Shown here one piece after another: positions 54,817 to 56,653 of a stretch of 56,653 nt of DNA. Position 1 is the first letter of the stretch. The number at the start of each line of letters is the position of its first letter. Below the pieces are notes generated by a model that saw only the letters and a program-made list of their open reading frames with translations, did no database searches and had not been told where the DNA came from. The DNA lies in contig JAIYAZ010000129.1 of NCBI GenBank assembly GCA_027488755.1, forward strand, positions 1 through 56,653. Direction: 5' to 3'. The position numbers and the translations under genes were made by a program. The DNA comes from Verrucomicrobiaceae bacterium. GTDB taxonomy: Bacteria > Verrucomicrobiota > Verrucomicrobiia > Chthoniobacterales > JAATET01.

Positions 54817-56145
54817 ATGGCCAAAAGCGCATTCCCGACCATCCCCGCCATCGCCTACGAAGGCACCGGCACGACCAACCCCCTCGCCTTCCGGCACTAT
54901 AATCCCGAGGAGGTCATCGACGGCCGCACCATGGCCGAGCACATGCGCTTTTCGATCGCCTACTGGCACGCGTTCCGCGGCACCGGCGCGGACCCGTTCG
55001 GCCCCGGCACGATTGTGCGCCCGTGGGAAAAGGGGAAGGACGCCGTGAGCGTCGCGAAGAAGCGCATGGACGTCGCCTTCGAGTTCTTCCAGAAAATCCG
55101 CGCGCCGTTCTACTGCTTCCACGACCGCGACATCGCACCCGAAGGCGCCACGCTCGCCGAGTCGAATAAAATCCTCGAAGCCGTCGCCGCCCACGCCAAG
55201 CAGCTCCAAAAGGCCACCGGCATCAAGCTCCTCTGGGGCACCGCGAACCTCTTCTCGAACCCCCGCTACATGTGCGGTGGCGCCACGAATCCCGACGCCC
55301 ACGTCGTCGCCTACGCCGCCGCGCAGGTGAAGAAAGCCATGGACGTCACCAAGGAACTCGGCGGCGAAAACTATGTCTTCTGGGGCGGCCGCGAGGGTTA
55401 CGAAACCCTCCTCAACACGGACCTCAAGCGCGAGCAGGACCACCTCGCCCGCTTCCTCCACATGGCCGTCGACTACGCGAAGGAGATCGGCTTCAAGGGC
55501 CAGTTCCTCATCGAGCCGAAGCCGAAGGAACCCACCACGCACCAATACGATTTCGACTGCGCGACCTGCATCGGCTTCCTGCGCACCTACGGCCTCGAGA
55601 AACACTTCAAGTTCAACATCGAGACCAACCACGCCACCCTCGCCGGCCACACCTTCCAGCACGAGATCGAAGTCGCCGCCGCCGCCGGCATGCTCGGCTC
55701 GATCGACGCGAACACCGGCGACCTCCTCATCGGCTGGGACACCGACCAGTTCAACACCGACGTGAAGGAGCTCACCCTCGCGATGACCTCCATCCTCAAG
55801 GCCGGCGGCCTTGGCACCGGCGGCTTCAACTTCGACGCGAAGCTCCGCCGCACCTCCACCGACATCGAGGACCTCTTCCACGCCCACATCGGCGGCATGG
55901 ACGCCTACGCCCTCGCCTTCAAACTCGCTCGCCGCATCCTCGCCGACGGCGCGTTTGAAAAACTCGTCGCCGACCGCTACGCCAGCTTCGACACCGGCTA
56001 CGGCCGCGAAATAGAGCAGGGCACCACGTCGTTCAAGAAACTCGAGAAGCTCGTGCTCACCAAGCTCGGCGAGCCGACCCCGAAGAGCGGTCGCATTGAG
56101 TTCTTCCAGAACCTCCTCAACGACTACCTCCACAACGGCCGCTAA
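54817..56145 (+). CDS. xylA: Xylose isomerase
   Basis: The 442-residue protein is of the longer (type II) xylose isomerase class. It has the catalytic His in [13 protein letters not shown] near residue 102, metal ligands in [10 protein letters not shown] near 232 and the [12 protein letters not shown] block near 270. It converts D-xylose to D-xylulose in the cytoplasm, with Mg or Mn. It is followed 12 bp later by a xylulokinase gene and is divergent from uxaC. The cytoplasmic GH43 enzyme of the polysaccharide operon could supply xylose. Confidence 0.96.
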   Translation: MAKSAFPTIPAIAYEGTGTTNPLAFRHYNPEEVIDGRTMAEHMRFSIAYWHAFRGTGADPFGPGTIVRPWEKGKDAVSVAKKRMDVAFEFFQKIRAPFYCFHDRDIAPEGATLAESNKILEAVAAHAKQLQKATGIKLLWGTANLFSNPRYMCGGATNPDAHVVAYAAAQVKKAMDVTKELGGENYVFWGGREGYETLLNTDLKREQDHLARFLHMAVDYAKEIGFKGQFLIEPKPKEPTTHQYDFDCATCIGFLRTYGLEKHFKFNIETNHATLAGHTFQHEIEVAAAAGMLGSIDANTGDLLIGWDTDQFNTDVKELTLAMTSILKAGGLGTGGFNFDAKLRRTSTDIEDLFHAHIGGMDAYALAFKLARRILADGAFEKLVADRYASFDTGYGREIEQGTTSFKKLEKLVLTKLGEPTPKSGRIEFFQNLLNDYLHNGR

Positions 56146-56157
56146 GCCGCCCGCACC

Positions 56158-56653
56158 ATGGCCATCACGCTCGGGGTCGACTGCGGCACGCAGAGCACGA
56201 AGACCATTGCCCTCGACGCGGAGAGCGGGATAATCCTCGCCTCCGCCAGCCGGCCCTACGACCTCCTGCCCGGTCTGCCGCCCGGCCACGCCGAGCAGCA
56301 CCCGCAAACGTGGGCCGACGCCATGCTCGCGACGATCGATGAGGTCGTCGCCGCCCTCGGCGAACGGCGCGGCGAAGTCCGCGGTATCGGCGTCTCCGGT
56401 CAGCAGCACGGTTTCGTGCCGCTCGACGCGTCGGGCGAAGTCATCCGCCCGGCCAAACTTTGGTGCGACACCAGCACGACCGAGGAATGCGCCCTACTCA
56501 CCGCGCAACTTGGCGGACCCGCCGCCGTCATCGACCTCGTCGGCAACGCCATGCTCCCCGGATTCACCGCGCCGAAGATTCTCTGGCTCAAACGCCACGA
56601 GCCGGAAAACTTCGCCCGCCTCGCCCACACGCTGCTCCCGCACGATTACCTGA
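56158..56653 (+). CDS. xylB: Xylulokinase (5' part; cut by window)
   Basis: The first 165 codons are present. The FGGY-family phosphate loop GVDCGTQSTKT is followed by HAEQHPQTWADA and the GVSGQQHGFVPLD block typical of xylulokinases, then the LWCDTST segment. It phosphorylates D-xylulose to xylulose-5-phosphate for the pentose phosphate pathway. It lies 12 bp after xylA and is almost certainly in the same operon. The C-terminal half is outside the window. Confidence 0.93.
   Translation, partial: MAITLGVDCGTQSTKTIALDAESGIILASASRPYDLLPGLPPGHAEQHPQTWADAMLATIDEVVAALGERRGEVRGIGVSGQQHGFVPLDASGEVIRPAKLWCDTSTTEECALLTAQLGGPAAVIDLVGNAMLPGFTAPKILWLKRHEPENFARLAHTLLPHDYL

Overview
The window is high-GC (well above 60% in most stretches) bacterial DNA that fits the Verrucomicrobiota, most likely the Opitutaceae. 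The evidence is the presence of Verru_Chthon-type pseudopilin cassette genes, very large secreted proteins with autotransporter-associated beta-strand, Ig-like and fibronectin III repeats, SSS-type sugar symporters fused to a kelch domain, and no SusC/SusD pair. The lineage call is inference from gene content. No rRNA, tRNA, CRISPR array, transposase or integrase was seen.

Layout. (1) 1-19303, minus strand: two giant secreted proteins, a truncated esterase/FN3/beta-strand protein at the left edge and a 5203-residue protein with a heparinase/alginate-lyase-like domain among about 30 adhesive or Ig-like modules. (2) 19502-32809, minus strand: a tight seven-gene polysaccharide-utilisation operon (Gfo/Idh/MocA oxidoreductase, kelch-SSS symporter, GH43, GH27, parallel beta-helix protein, heparinase-like lyase, sialate O-acetylesterase) closed by a strong intrinsic terminator. 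(3) 33102-34172: a LacI-type regulator. (4) 34209-45681, minus strand: a Verru_Chthon cassette with pseudopilins C, B and D plus two tandem copies of an A + secreted-partner gene pair; the second copy is visibly AT-richer than its surroundings. (5) 45865-53263: a rhamnose catabolic locus (aldolase/lactaldehyde dehydrogenase fusion, divergent DeoR regulator, rhamnulokinase, Mqo/Lqo-type quinone oxidoreductase, duplicated class II aldolase). (6) 53270-56653: uronate isomerase, xylose isomerase and the start of xylulokinase.

How they may work together (inference). Secreted lyases, esterases and glycosidases debranch and cut an acetylated, uronate-containing plant or algal heteropolysaccharide. 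The symporter imports the products, cytoplasmic GH43 finishes oligomers, and rhamnose, xylose and uronate isomerases and kinases feed the sugars into central metabolism. Lactate from the rhamnose branch would be oxidised to pyruvate by the quinone-linked dehydrogenase.

Points most worth a second look: start codons here are preceded by C/T-rich tracts instead of Shine-Dalgarno sequences; a shared palindrome-plus-box element lies in the promoters of the left-edge esterase and the polysaccharide operon; helically phased repeats lie in the divergent rhamnose promoter; and the duplicated pseudopilin A/partner pair resembles a divergent GspHIJK tip complex.
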